Source of the DNA: Candidatus Obscuribacterales bacterium
GTDB taxonomy: Bacteria; Cyanobacteriota; Vampirovibrionia; Obscuribacterales; Obscuribacteraceae
Direction: 5' to 3'
Assembly: GCA_019752635.1 (NCBI GenBank)
Contig: JAIELX010000016.1
Coordinates: forward strand, 62,001 to 126,000
Length of the DNA: 64,000 nt
Below, one piece after another: positions 19,232-29,863 of the stretch. The notes beneath the pieces were generated by a model. It was not told where the DNA came from. It did no database searches and was given only the letters and a program-made list of their open reading frames with translations. Position 1 is the stretch's first letter. Each line of letters opens with the position of its first letter. A program made the position numbers and the translations under genes.

Positions 19232-19270
19232 GTTGATTGGACAGCGGGAAAAATCCTGTAGATAGACCAT

Positions 19271-19286
19271 TGTAGCGGTTACTACA
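19271..19286 (+). promoter_or_regulatory. Dyad TGTAG-N6-CTACA containing GTAGCGGTTAC, copy 2
   Basis: TGTAG (19271-19275) and CTACA (19282-19286) form a 16-base dyad about 85 bases ahead of the giant gene. A weak TTGATT-N18-TGTAGA promoter-like pair (19233-19262) lies just before it, so the dyad would sit near the transcript start. Confidence 0.35.
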
Positions 19287-19369
19287 CATCCCGGACAGTA
19301 ACACAAACCCGGTAGTTTTGATGTTTCTCTAGAAACCCCGAGTGTTCCATTGCCAGGAGGCGGCTCACC

Positions 19370-22300
19370 ATGTCCCAGTCGGAAACTGCCGAGGAAATGT
19401 ATGAGCAAGACGACCATGCTCATTTGAAGCTCTCTGAGATGTTCCAGCAGGTTGCTCAGCTCTTGGACAATGCCGTCGGCAACATGGAACGGGGGTCTCC
19501 TGCCAAATTCTTCACAACAGCTGGAACACCAACGGAAAATTTACTCGGGACAAAGGAACCTGTGATCGGCGTAACCGTTATGGACTCAGGTGAGGCTCAT
19601 GTGGCGGTTTTTGCTAATGGTCGGGCGGCACAAGACCGGGAAACTCCCGAACTGTTGGTAGTTGTCTCTCGCACCACCGAGGGCTCCACAGTCAGCGAAG
19701 TGCGTCATTTTTTCGAACCCGACAAAGGACAAGGCGACGGGCCGACAGCCAGTGTAACCCGCCAGATCAACAAGTCCGAGGATACGGCAACTATCACTGC
19801 CTGTGTGGCCGGGCAACAACAGACCGTCATCTTCAAAAGCGGAATTCCATCTGTTGTAGAAGTCGACAATGATGGCGGAAAAATAGCCTGCAGGTTTACA
19901 GCGGACGGGAAGATAGGAACACTTGAAGTAAACGGGCAAAAGCTCAACATTCAGACCGCCGGAGGCTACCTGCTCGCGCTTCAACAAACGGTCGATATGG
20001 TAGCCACCGAAAATGGATTTCCTCAACCGCCCCGTATTTCATTTGCGGCGGACTATCAAGCTAATGAGCCGCTGGCAGAGCAGCCCGAATTCGGGAGGCA
20101 AGAAACGACTCTCGACGGAAATGAGGCGATGGCAACCAAGAGCGAAGCTCACGACGCCGGTGGCGTATTTGGTACCAGCAACGACATCGATCACGACAGA
20201 TTTACCGTTGACGACAAGGAAAGCGTCCAACCGGACAGCGATTCCCCCGAAGGTAATCAGAAAGACACAGACGACGACACAACAGAGTTCGTATCGTTCA
20301 ACACACAGGGAGACGACAATTACGGGTCACAGCTCGCTGAGTTCGAACAAAAATGGAGAGACGAGCTGAACAAGGAGTTGGAATCCTACGGCTTACAAAT
20401 TGAGAACAGGGACGCATCAAAGTGGCGGGCAAACTATGATCCGCACAGCGTATCGGTGCTTAAGCATGTCTTCGACAAACCTCGCAACTGTGATACCGCC
20501 GAGTTTTTCAAAGACAGCAACCTAGATGATGATGGCGAGTTCGGTGGTGGCAGTATTGATTTAGGCATTACCGCCCATTATTTCCGCAAGTATATGTCAG
20601 GCAAGTCCGATCTTGAACGGACTAATGCCCTTGACGCCTTGCACAAAGAGGTTCTGGGAGGCGACAATCGCTATGCTCTCGATGCGCTGAAACTGTTAGC
20701 TTTAGTGGATGCAACCAGAAAGTTGGAGTTGGCAAAGACGCCGCAACAGCAGCGGGAAGCGTTGAAAGCGCTGGCAGGTTTGCACATTGGCGCTCAAAAA
20801 CAAGAGCAGTGGTCCGCTTTTGTTAAAGCATACGTCGAAGGCCCGGACGGAGAAACCGACAAAGCGACGCGCAAGGCCGAGCGCCAAGCGCTAATCAAAC
20901 GGATTGAGTCTGAAGTTAAAGAAGAACAGGTCGGTGCGCGCGTAGATACAAATTCATTGTTGATCTCGGTCGCTACCACAAAAGATGGCCCGACGCGGGA
21001 CCAAGCTATGAAGCAGCTTGAGAATCAATTCGTCGAAGCGCAACTCAGGGGCGATGAAGAGCAGCTTAAGACGTTAAAGATCCAAATGGATTACGCTCGG
21101 GCATTTTCCGTCGTGCAAGATCTGACCGCCGCAGATTCGCCCGATAAAGCGATGCAGAGCCTCAACAGGCTCAAGGAACTCTCATCCAAGCAGAACAATT
21201 TGGCAGCATTCCAAATCATTCGAGACCGTTTCGAAAAGGTTAGCATCGATGCCCTGATTGCTGACCTGAAGTCTCCGGATGCGGCGGTTCGCAGCACCGC
21301 ACTCAAGCAAATCAAAGACGCTCTGGAGCCGGCGGCGAAACAGCAGGAAGAGCTGCGTCGGAAATCACCGGCCGAAATTCTCGGTGCGTTCTGCCAGGAC
21401 GAAGATCCCGAAAGAAGAAAAGAATACGAAGAGGCAGTGAAAAAAGCCATCAAAGAGATGGAGGAATTTGCCGCGCAGAACCTTAAAGATGCAGACGGAT
21501 TTCTCGGTAAGTACTTAGACCGAAATAGCGACAAGCAGACTCGCACGACGGCTCTCGATGACCTTTCCGCGGCGGGCGATTCTCGGCTGCGTGCACTTCG
21601 CAGCTCGCGCCTTCTGGGCGCCGGTCACCTTGCACGAGCCGCGGAGGCTGCAAGAACCTTGCATGAAGATGTCGCCGAAGCGCTAACGCTGCTAAGACCG
21701 GCTACAGGAGCAGACCGCAAAGCTCTGGACGCGGCGGCCCAACGGGTAAAAGCCGATCTACTTGAGATGACTGACACTCCTGACGGCAGATCGAAGAATC
21801 CCGAGTATTCCCGATACGTTTCGCTGGCGCCGGACGATGTAGCACGCCTGGTTAAAGATCTCAACGATCCACAAAAACTCGAAGCGGCACTAACGGAGAT
21901 CGAGCAGAAAGTCGGCAGACCGGATGACCAGCTGAACGAAATGAGGGTCGCCCGCGTTGTCCGCGAACTGAAACAAACGTCGTCGTCCAGCGAGTTTCAG
22001 AAAGCCTGTGACGCACTCAGCGTAGAAGTTAAGGCGGGGAACAAGAATGCAGCGGAGTGGTTGGAATGGACAAAATCGGCCAAGCTGTTGGCCGACTTAA
22101 ATGAATGCAAGGATCTCAAGGCCGCTTCTGAATCAATTAAAGCACTGACCGACCTGGCCAGGCTCGGCAATTCTTACGCCAAGCGCGCTTTGTCTGCCTT
22201 CTTGCTTAGCGATTGCGATCAAGATTTGCAACTCGACTGGTATCAAAAGGGAAACTGTCGCGTAAACGGAAAACCACTGTTCGTCCCGGACAAAATCGCA

Positions 22301-25300
22301 GAGCTCGCGCGCAACAATAACGCTGAATTCACGGCGCTAAAAAATCAAGCGATCGAAGCAATTGCGTCTTGCACCGGTCGTCCGAAACTCCCGATTGAGA
22401 AGGGTGACGCAGCGGCGCTGGCCATTTCCCTTGCCTATGCTACAGATAAGATTCAAACAGACCCCAAACTGGCGCCAGTTACTCAGGTCTACGCCGACAA
22501 AGCCGCAGCCTTGCTCAACCGAGCAACAACTGAACGAATGACTTCCGCCGAAGACGGTAAATCCTACCTCTGTCCTGACTGCATCGGCGCCCTTGCCGGT
22601 CTGACTGAAATACTTTCTTCGAATCAAAGAGGACGGGAATCGTTGATTCCCGTGTTTCTCAGGGGAACAGAGAATAGAGCTTTTTACGATGCGCTACCGA
22701 CTCTGCGCAGCAAGGTGCTGGATGGAGACAAAGTATCAATTGAGATCACGGCAGCGATTGCCGGTGGCACCGGCGACTTTCCGGGAGACTGGCGTGCATC
22801 TTCTGAAGTGTTACAGCGGGCTTGCCTGTTGACCGAACTGAGAGGCAAAATCATCCCCCAGTTATTGCACAGCTTCAGTGAACGTGGCGACAAAGCACAC
22901 TTGCTGGAAGCGCTAGGTGGTGCAGCAGCAAACGAAAAGGCAATACCAGACGAAGTTCGTGCCGCATTGCAAAAAGGCATTGCCTCCAGCGATCAGAGAA
23001 CTCATCGCAGCGCCGTTGAAGGATTGATGAAAACAGTTGCTCTATGGACGGAGCAAGATCTCGAAACGATCAAGAATAATCTCTCACCAGATATGGTGCG
23101 CGGCATTGAAAAAGTTGCCGACGCCATTCCGGAACAGCTTCGAGCGAAACTGCTCGACTATTGCGTCACAATGCTCGACCCGCGCTCACCGGCTGGCAAG
23201 GCACCGGAGGCAGCGCTCAAAGAGAGACTGGCCGCGGTCGATACCATTAAGGCGCTGGCCCGATATGTGCAGAAAGATCAGGTCGACAAAATCGCTCAGT
23301 TAGGCGATTTAGAAGGTCTAGTAGTTACTGATCCTCGATTCAAAGATGCAGTTGGCGCGAAGCGACTCTCTGAGGTTGTCGGACTTTCACCTGCTGGTGC
23401 GCAACAACTGCAGACTGAGGCCGGAAAGGCCTTGCTGCACATAATGATGAAGACGGCAGACAGCGGCACTAAAGCGGAGGCCTTCGACGCATTCGCCGCC
23501 GTACGGTGGCCCGGAGTCGGCAACGACGCTGTTCGGCAAGCCCTCGTGTCTTACGCTAAGGGGCTGGATTGCCCTCCAGAGCTAGTAGATCAGATTAATA
23601 AGATTGTCTATGACGCCAACCTGCCAATGCCCGTATCGGCAGTGTTTCGCCACACAATGCCAGGGTTGGACAGAGGAACCTATCAATCGTTCGCTGCCGA
23701 AGCGATCAAGAACTGCGAGCAGCTCTACCCCGGCAAGAGTGGCGAAATCACGGTGCGCGGAGTGTTGTCCAGGGCGGAGACATGGAATTCTCTCGACCGC
23801 GCGACCAGAAGAGACCTAACTGGCAGCGATAAACCGACAACAACCCCGGTAGTGATAAGCCCCTCTGAGCTTGATCCTACTTTAATAAATAGATTGCCAT
23901 TGCCGCTGCGCGAACAAATTGTCGGCAAAGCGGCGCTAGATCGTAACGGTTTCGTTGATCCAAACAAGGAAATGCCACAACCATCGCAAAAGGTCGTCAT
24001 AGCCGTCCAGGACTTCAACAATCTGCCTCCAGAGTTGAGAAAGCAACTCACGGGTCGCAGCGAGATCCTCACCTCTGCGCACGTTACCGGACTACTGGTA
24101 AACGGAGAACTCAAGAACACATGCCCGTTCTTGTTGCCCGATTTCTTCAACGGCAAGTCACTCGAGGACCATCTCAAGACACAAATCAACAGCACGTACA
24201 AAGCCAGTTGGGACTTGCGGGATGAGAACAGGAAACTAGAGTCGGAGCTGCAATCGACCCTTAAAGAGCTCTGCAAAAAGACAAAGGACGGCCCGGCATT
24301 CTCCGACTACGCCGACAGTATTCTGAGCCTGGGCGGGCTTATCGATGATGATCCGCTGGATAAATGGGCGGCCGAACAGAAAGCACAAATCGACAAAATA
24401 CGGTCGATACAAGGCACAATTGAAACCAACGAAGGTGTGATAGCAGCCTTGCGATCTCGAGGAAACTCATTGGATCTCAGTTGCGAAATAGGACGCTATG
24501 AGGAACTTGTGGAACTCGGTCGGCGCAGAGAAGCAGATCAACTGGCCGCCAAACTGTTAGCCAGTTACGGACCGGATCTCATGTCGGTTTATGCGCCCAA
24601 AGCATACAAAGATCTTGTCACGACAACTGAGGGTGGAATGCTCGGGCGCTCCGGGCTACAACGACTGGCGGACCATGGACTGGGTACGGTGCAGAAGTTT
24701 CCCGACTACCTGTCGAGACCTCCGGCACCGCAGCCCCCAGCGCAGCTCACACCACGAGACATCGCGCTTCACCGGGCAGACGTGGGTCTAACTGCACTCA
24801 AAGGCTGGGACCCGGCCCCTCGCTTCCGGACCGACGACGTATACGCGTATCGGTCGACTGCGCTCAAGTCGATCGACTGCCATCCCGGGGTTAATGGCCC
24901 GAGCGAGCTAGGACGAACTCTGGGTCGAGATCTATCTGTGCTCAAAGAGCTGGCTGAGGCGGCCCGAGGTGGTACTAAATACGAAGGCTTCGTCTCAGAC
25001 TGCAAAGAGCGAGCAAAGAACATTAAAGAAGCTTTTCGTGAATTCGATACTAAGATTCAAGAGACAAAGCAACTCATTGCCACCCTGCGCAACGCCCTGC
25101 CGGAGGTAAAGAACAAAGAAGCCCGCGAGGCGCTAGAGCAAAAGATCAAGACGCTGCAAGAAACCGTCGACAAGTATGGTCCTGGAAGCAAGGACCGCAT
25201 CAGTATGGACAAGTTTCTCAATAACATTTTAAGCAGAGACTTTAATGAAAGTACGTTCTGCAACTGGTTCAAAGAGAACGCCATCGTAATTGGTGCCACC

Positions 25301-28300
25301 CTCGTTGCCGCCGGTGCCATAATCGCGACCTTCGGTGCTGCCACCCCGTTTGCAGTAGTAATGATTGCGGGTGCGTGCACGGCAGCTTCCCAGGGAATGA
25401 AAGAGATTCTCTATCAGGTCAATAACCATATCTACGATACGGGATGGGGCAAGAAAGCCGAGAGATCAGCACCGTTCAAATACATAAATGAAGCTATTGT
25501 TCGACTTGATACTTTCGTTTCGGCAGTCAGTAGTATGGACGATCCAGAGAAGGTGCTCACAGCGGGAGCAGCGTTTTTCCTTAACGAGCAAAAGAGGTTT
25601 TTCCTGGACGTAACGGTGCCAGTCGGGTTTGAATTCGGCATGAATCTGGCGCTCGGCTATGTATGCGTTGGTGCAGGATCACTTGGACGAGGTGGCGTAG
25701 GATCGCTAAAAGTGGCCGCGTCCAGTGCGGAAACACGCGCACTGGCGGTTGGATTTCAGCAAGCGGCCAGGTCTAGTGCGCGTACTGAGGCCGGACAGGC
25801 CCTCTTCAAACAATGGTTGAGTACATGTTCGCGCGAAACGGGCAAAGGCGCGCTCTTCGTCACCGCAACGGAGCTAACCGCTACCTCCGCGGAGAAAGCG
25901 CTCAAAGCCCATACTCAAGAGGGAAAAATGGCACTGTCGTTCATCAGCGCAGCCTCAATAGCATTTCTGCACGGCAGATGCGCTCGAAACAGCGTATCTT
26001 TAATTCGCAATGAAGGATTCGTGACACCGGAAGCTGCACCACATCTCATTTCAGCATTGAAAGCTTCCGGCAATATTGTGCGCCCTAAAGGCAACGGAAC
26101 TTATGAAGTGATCATGGCTGAGGCACCCAATGTAAAGTTCACAATCAAGGAAGTGGCAAACCCCGTAGAAGCCGCGCGCACAAGCGCACAGCAGAAGCCG
26201 ACTAGTACCGAGAGTCCCCCTGCTACAGAGAAGCCGCGCCAACCGACCGATACCCCAGCACCTGATGCCAAAGTCGAGACTCCTGGCATGGAGCGTCCGC
26301 CCGGCGAGAGATTGAGAAGCGCAACGCCGGACCCTTCGCTTCCACTAGTCGACCAGCTCTCCCCAACGGTGGCGGCGCAGTTGAGGGATTTGTGCAATTC
26401 AGGAAAAGTGAGCGCTGCTCACATGGAAGTGTTGCAACGAGCGCTCGAGTTTGGAGTTCTAAAACCAGGCGAAGGAAAAACGCTATCGCAGTTTGTCGAA
26501 GAATTCATTGTGAAAGCCACTCCGGAAGCTCGACAAGACATGCTGTTCGATCTGCGAATCGAAGTAAAGAAAGCAGAAATCAAAAGCGCAAAGTTAGAAC
26601 CGGTAGGCCCTCCGCCCGACGCTCCCCGGGCAAAACCTGGAGACACCGCAGTGCCGCAGGACCGGCGCCCGGCACCGGGCGAGCTTCCTGGCGGATTACG
26701 CCCCGTAGGTCCCGAACATTTTAAGGGGCCCGGAAAGGTGACGCCAATTGAGTATTGGTCATCAACCCAAACAAAGCCCGGCCAATTTGTTTCAGAAATG
26801 AAACCCGGTTACGTTGTTTCAGACGCGGCAGGCAACTGTAAGTTTGTTGCAGAACCAGCACGTTCCGCTGAACTCGGTCCGGAAACTACATGGGTAAGCA
26901 AGCCTGAGGGCTTGGTGATATTGCGGACAAGCCCGGGCGGGCAATCACTCACCTTCGATCCCGCCACCGGTAAAGTCTGGTCGGTTCGGTCCGAAGGTTC
27001 AAAATTCAAAGCTTCAGAAGTAAAGACAGAAGTGGCCAAACTTGAAGACCCTCAACTCAAACCGCCCATCGTCAATCCACTTGTTCGCCAACGGTTCGCA
27101 ATGGAACTTGATGGAGGAGCATTCAGAGTGTCCAGTGCACCACACAGCCGACCGGTTGTCATCGGCGAAGGACCACACTGCGATATACAAGTCGGCTCGG
27201 CACCGAGGGACGGAAAAGGAAGCGATGCCGCCATAATCTACGGTGGTATGGACGGCTTCTTCGTGCAACGACGGGGGCACGAAAGGGTAACAGTCAAACA
27301 TGCAGACGGGTCGCCGGACACCGTATTGGCAGGGCGCGATCCATATGCACTGCGCATCGGAGACACGATAGTCGTGGGAAACCGACAGATTCCCGTAACC
27401 GGCGCCATTGAACCGGCATTTACCAAACGTCCTCTGCCCGACACGGTTCCAGGAGCTGCAACGCCATCGAAATCCTTCGATATGCGCAATCGAGTAGAGA
27501 TTACAGAACCGCTAAAAGACGGATGTATCCTTCGTGACTCGCACGTTGCCGACTCGCCCCTACCACCGCGAGTTTTCGATCCGAGCCACCCTGTTGTTGA
27601 AGCTGTTTTTAAAGATGCAGCAGGGCGTTGCGCCAAGCTCAAAGACGCTTCGCCAGATCAAGTGGCAATGGAGTTAACGCGCCTGGTTCACAAACTCGGT
27701 AGCCCGTATGACGTAGATCCGAGCGGCGCCTCTTCCTTCAAGAAAAGCGAAACAAAGCTCGATAACAGTGCCGCAAAGCTCGACGAGGCTATCGGAAAAG
27801 ATGGCATCCAAATGGGAGATCTCATTACATTCAAGAGAATGGTCTGCTTCGATCAAGCCATCGTTCTGAAGGCTGTAATGGAACAACAAGGCTTCAACGT
27901 AAAACTCGTGACCGGACAATACGGGAAAAATGGACACGCCTGGTGCGAAGTTCAAATCAATGGCAAATGGTACATATTTGACCCTCGCAATGCTTACCAT
28001 CAGAAGGGCGGCATTCCGGTGGAGCAGGGCTTGGCCTTAGGCTATGAGACATACCGGTCCCCCTCGGACCGCAGTAACAAGCTTGCGGCGGGCATCCCGG
28101 AAGGAGCGCCCAGACCTCCTGTCGAAGTATTGCCACCGGGCGAACAGATGAAGTTCAAGCCCCCGGGGGATGTGCCTGCCGAGGTCACAGTAGAAGGTAA
28201 GGCCTGGAAACCACCGGCAGCAGCAGAAAAGGTATCAACAGATCTAACTAACTTCAACAAGGCGATGGAAAGCGGCGATCTAGCAGGCGCAGCAAAACTA

Positions 28301-29863
28301 GCAGCCGATGTATCAACGCTCCCGCCAACACCACAGGGCACAACCTGCAATATCACGACCAAAGACGTAGTATTTGATCTAGCCGCATATCAGAAAGCCG
28401 CAAACAGCAACCCGACAGAAGCCGGGGTGATTCTGCAAAAACATCTATTCGAACTGCACCAAACCGCTAAAACCGAAGCTGTCTCAACCGACACCGCAGG
28501 GAGAAACGTCGACGCCAGCCTTCCTCGTTCTGTAGTAGACGTGAATGGTGTCAGGGTGAACCTTGCAACAGGAGAGGCTATAGTTCCGCCTGGCACCAAG
28601 CGAACCAATGCGCACGCTGACGCTGAAAGTGCAGTAGCGAAGTTCAAAGACTCTGTCGGCGGCAAGATAGCAAGAGATCGCATTTTGGCGGAACAAGCGC
28701 TTTCTTCGATGATGGAAAAGATTTGTCTTCATCAGGAGCTCAGCGGCAACAAACCATTCGCTAGCAGCTACGCCGAATTTGTTCGTGACATGAAAGCGGA
28801 CTCCGGCGCCCACACCGATTCAGTGAACGGCGGACGCCACAGCAAGTTGAGCGCCGAACAAGAAGCACTATTGGCTCTATATGAATCGGGATGGAACGTG
28901 GCTAAGCTTGAGCACCATTTCGCAAACCACAGACCCGAAGTTGTGCGCCCCGTTTTTGAATTCTTACGCGCAAAAGAAGCGTTGCGAAAGATCGACAATG
29001 CCGACACTCGAGCCCTTGTTGAAGCCGCGGTGCAAGAAGCGGGACCATTTGCTCGTCGAGCTTTGATGGAAAATCTTCCAGACATCATTTCTCGACACGG
29101 AAAATCGGAAAGCGAACTCTTATCGAAGATAGAGGGAATACGCGATGCGATACAAATGGCTGGAGATGGAACGACAAGCGTTCAACAGCTTTCTACTAAT
29201 CTGGCCGTCGTAGCCCGGCAATACGGGGCGATCGCAAAAGATCCGGCCTTTGGCAAAATCATCGACCAGGTAGTAGCTAACACTATATTGCGAGATTCAA
29301 CATTCGGACAAAATGCAAATGCATACATTCAAGACCTTCATGCGGCTTGCGGCAACTTCAATCTGCCGAAAGCTAGTGCCACCCGTGCCGCATTGGAACA
29401 GCGTATTCGAGTTCTGCTCGATACTAATAAACCACGCCAAGAATTGCCAATGGACGGCATGACCGCCATTGCCAACCGCTTCGCGCTTGACGGCGCGCTG
29501 TGCCGAAGATTAGCAGACTATCGAGCCAGCTCGGCGCCTCCCCGAACTGAGGTGCTCGGCCAGGCAGTGATGGATGCATTTGTGCAACAGGATCCCGGAC
29601 GGCGGGGGGCATCGTTCGACACATTCATGGATATGCTGACTCGAGCGCCGGGTGCAGCTGAGCCAGGGCGGTTCAAGACCCCGGATGATTTGAGAAAGAC
29701 CTTCGGCTCCAACGGAATCGATCCGATTCCGGGAGTCCATAATACATTCTGGGTTGATGTCGGAGGCAATAACTACCGCGTAATGGTTCGATTTGATTTT
29801 GTCAGCGGCCGCGCAGAAATTCTGATGTGTAAAACACACGCACAATACGACAAAGTCCGTTAA
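19370..29863 (+). CDS. Giant multi-domain protein with FHA-like, transglutaminase-like and C-terminal HigB-like toxin domains, 3497 aa
   Basis: ATG 19370 has a perfect AGGAGG nine bases upstream. No signal peptide is seen. The first ~330 residues are mixed, with an acidic linker. Residues ~400-1950 are mainly helical, with HEAT-like or coiled-coil stretches (IADLKSPDAAVRSTALKQI). A hydrophobic pair near 1970-2005 (IVIGATLVAAGAIIATFG) could enter a membrane. A Pro-rich linker follows (~2200-2250). An FHA-like beta region spans ~2576-2676 (VVIGEGPHCDIQVGS) but lacks the usual Ser/His binding pair. A transglutaminase-like core has Cys2826 (MVCFDQA), His2856 (GHAWCEV) and Asp2871 (FDPRNA). The last 63 residues (3435-3497: DDLRKTFGS, GNNYRVMVRFDF, THAQYDKVR) match my knowledge of HigB-type mRNA interferases. 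The layout resembles polymorphic toxins. No HTH antitoxin or obvious immunity gene follows. Overall function is inferred. Confidence 0.85.
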   Translation: MSQSETAEEMYEQDDHAHLKLSEMFQQVAQLLDNAVGNMERGSPAKFFTTAGTPTENLLGTKEPVIGVTVMDSGEAHVAVFANGRAAQDRETPELLVVVSRTTEGSTVSEVRHFFEPDKGQGDGPTASVTRQINKSEDTATITACVAGQQQTVIFKSGIPSVVEVDNDGGKIACRFTADGKIGTLEVNGQKLNIQTAGGYLLALQQTVDMVATENGFPQPPRISFAADYQANEPLAEQPEFGRQETTLDGNEAMATKSEAHDAGGVFGTSNDIDHDRFTVDDKESVQPDSDSPEGNQKDTDDDTTEFVSFNTQGDDNYGSQLAEFEQKWRDELNKELESYGLQIENRDASKWRANYDPHSVSVLKHVFDKPRNCDTAEFFKDSNLDDDGEFGGGSIDLGITAHYFRKYMSGKSDLERTNALDALHKEVLGGDNRYALDALKLLALVDATRKLELAKTPQQQREALKALAGLHIGAQKQEQWSAFVKAYVEGPDGETDKATRKAERQALIKRIESEVKEEQVGARVDTNSLLISVATTKDGPTRDQAMKQLENQFVEAQLRGDEEQLKTLKIQMDYARAFSVVQDLTAADSPDKAMQSLNRLKELSSKQNNLAAFQIIRDRFEKVSIDALIADLKSPDAAVRSTALKQIKDALEPAAKQQEELRRKSPAEILGAFCQDEDPERRKEYEEAVKKAIKEMEEFAAQNLKDADGFLGKYLDRNSDKQTRTTALDDLSAAGDSRLRALRSSRLLGAGHLARAAEAARTLHEDVAEALTLLRPATGADRKALDAAAQRVKADLLEMTDTPDGRSKNPEYSRYVSLAPDDVARLVKDLNDPQKLEAALTEIEQKVGRPDDQLNEMRVARVVRELKQTSSSSEFQKACDALSVEVKAGNKNAAEWLEWTKSAKLLADLNECKDLKAASESIKALTDLARLGNSYAKRALSAFLLSDCDQDLQLDWYQKGNCRVNGKPLFVPDKIAELARNNNAEFTALKNQAIEAIASCTGRPKLPIEKGDAAALAISLAYATDKIQTDPKLAPVTQVYADKAAALLNRATTERMTSAEDGKSYLCPDCIGALAGLTEILSSNQRGRESLIPVFLRGTENRAFYDALPTLRSKVLDGDKVSIEITAAIAGGTGDFPGDWRASSEVLQRACLLTELRGKIIPQLLHSFSERGDKAHLLEALGGAAANEKAIPDEVRAALQKGIASSDQRTHRSAVEGLMKTVALWTEQDLETIKNNLSPDMVRGIEKVADAIPEQLRAKLLDYCVTMLDPRSPAGKAPEAALKERLAAVDTIKALARYVQKDQVDKIAQLGDLEGLVVTDPRFKDAVGAKRLSEVVGLSPAGAQQLQTEAGKALLHIMMKTADSGTKAEAFDAFAAVRWPGVGNDAVRQALVSYAKGLDCPPELVDQINKIVYDANLPMPVSAVFRHTMPGLDRGTYQSFAAEAIKNCEQLYPGKSGEITVRGVLSRAETWNSLDRATRRDLTGSDKPTTTPVVISPSELDPTLINRLPLPLREQIVGKAALDRNGFVDPNKEMPQPSQKVVIAVQDFNNLPPELRKQLTGRSEILTSAHVTGLLVNGELKNTCPFLLPDFFNGKSLEDHLKTQINSTYKASWDLRDENRKLESELQSTLKELCKKTKDGPAFSDYADSILSLGGLIDDDPLDKWAAEQKAQIDKIRSIQGTIETNEGVIAALRSRGNSLDLSCEIGRYEELVELGRRREADQLAAKLLASYGPDLMSVYAPKAYKDLVTTTEGGMLGRSGLQRLADHGLGTVQKFPDYLSRPPAPQPPAQLTPRDIALHRADVGLTALKGWDPAPRFRTDDVYAYRSTALKSIDCHPGVNGPSELGRTLGRDLSVLKELAEAARGGTKYEGFVSDCKERAKNIKEAFREFDTKIQETKQLIATLRNALPEVKNKEAREALEQKIKTLQETVDKYGPGSKDRISMDKFLNNILSRDFNESTFCNWFKENAIVIGATLVAAGAIIATFGAATPFAVVMIAGACTAASQGMKEILYQVNNHIYDTGWGKKAERSAPFKYINEAIVRLDTFVSAVSSMDDPEKVLTAGAAFFLNEQKRFFLDVTVPVGFEFGMNLALGYVCVGAGSLGRGGVGSLKVAASSAETRALAVGFQQAARSSARTEAGQALFKQWLSTCSRETGKGALFVTATELTATSAEKALKAHTQEGKMALSFISAASIAFLHGRCARNSVSLIRNEGFVTPEAAPHLISALKASGNIVRPKGNGTYEVIMAEAPNVKFTIKEVANPVEAARTSAQQKPTSTESPPATEKPRQPTDTPAPDAKVETPGMERPPGERLRSATPDPSLPLVDQLSPTVAAQLRDLCNSGKVSAAHMEVLQRALEFGVLKPGEGKTLSQFVEEFIVKATPEARQDMLFDLRIEVKKAEIKSAKLEPVGPPPDAPRAKPGDTAVPQDRRPAPGELPGGLRPVGPEHFKGPGKVTPIEYWSSTQTKPGQFVSEMKPGYVVSDAAGNCKFVAEPARSAELGPETTWVSKPEGLVILRTSPGGQSLTFDPATGKVWSVRSEGSKFKASEVKTEVAKLEDPQLKPPIVNPLVRQRFAMELDGGAFRVSSAPHSRPVVIGEGPHCDIQVGSAPRDGKGSDAAIIYGGMDGFFVQRRGHERVTVKHADGSPDTVLAGRDPYALRIGDTIVVGNRQIPVTGAIEPAFTKRPLPDTVPGAATPSKSFDMRNRVEITEPLKDGCILRDSHVADSPLPPRVFDPSHPVVEAVFKDAAGRCAKLKDASPDQVAMELTRLVHKLGSPYDVDPSGASSFKKSETKLDNSAAKLDEAIGKDGIQMGDLITFKRMVCFDQAIVLKAVMEQQGFNVKLVTGQYGKNGHAWCEVQINGKWYIFDPRNAYHQKGGIPVEQGLALGYETYRSPSDRSNKLAAGIPEGAPRPPVEVLPPGEQMKFKPPGDVPAEVTVEGKAWKPPAAAEKVSTDLTNFNKAMESGDLAGAAKLAADVSTLPPTPQGTTCNITTKDVVFDLAAYQKAANSNPTEAGVILQKHLFELHQTAKTEAVSTDTAGRNVDASLPRSVVDVNGVRVNLATGEAIVPPGTKRTNAHADAESAVAKFKDSVGGKIARDRILAEQALSSMMEKICLHQELSGNKPFASSYAEFVRDMKADSGAHTDSVNGGRHSKLSAEQEALLALYESGWNVAKLEHHFANHRPEVVRPVFEFLRAKEALRKIDNADTRALVEAAVQEAGPFARRALMENLPDIISRHGKSESELLSKIEGIRDAIQMAGDGTTSVQQLSTNLAVVARQYGAIAKDPAFGKIIDQVVANTILRDSTFGQNANAYIQDLHAACGNFNLPKASATRAALEQRIRVLLDTNKPRQELPMDGMTAIANRFALDGALCRRLADYRASSAPPRTEVLGQAVMDAFVQQDPGRRGASFDTFMDMLTRAPGAAEPGRFKTPDDLRKTFGSNGIDPIPGVHNTFWVDVGGNNYRVMVRFDFVSGRAEILMCKTHAQYDKVR

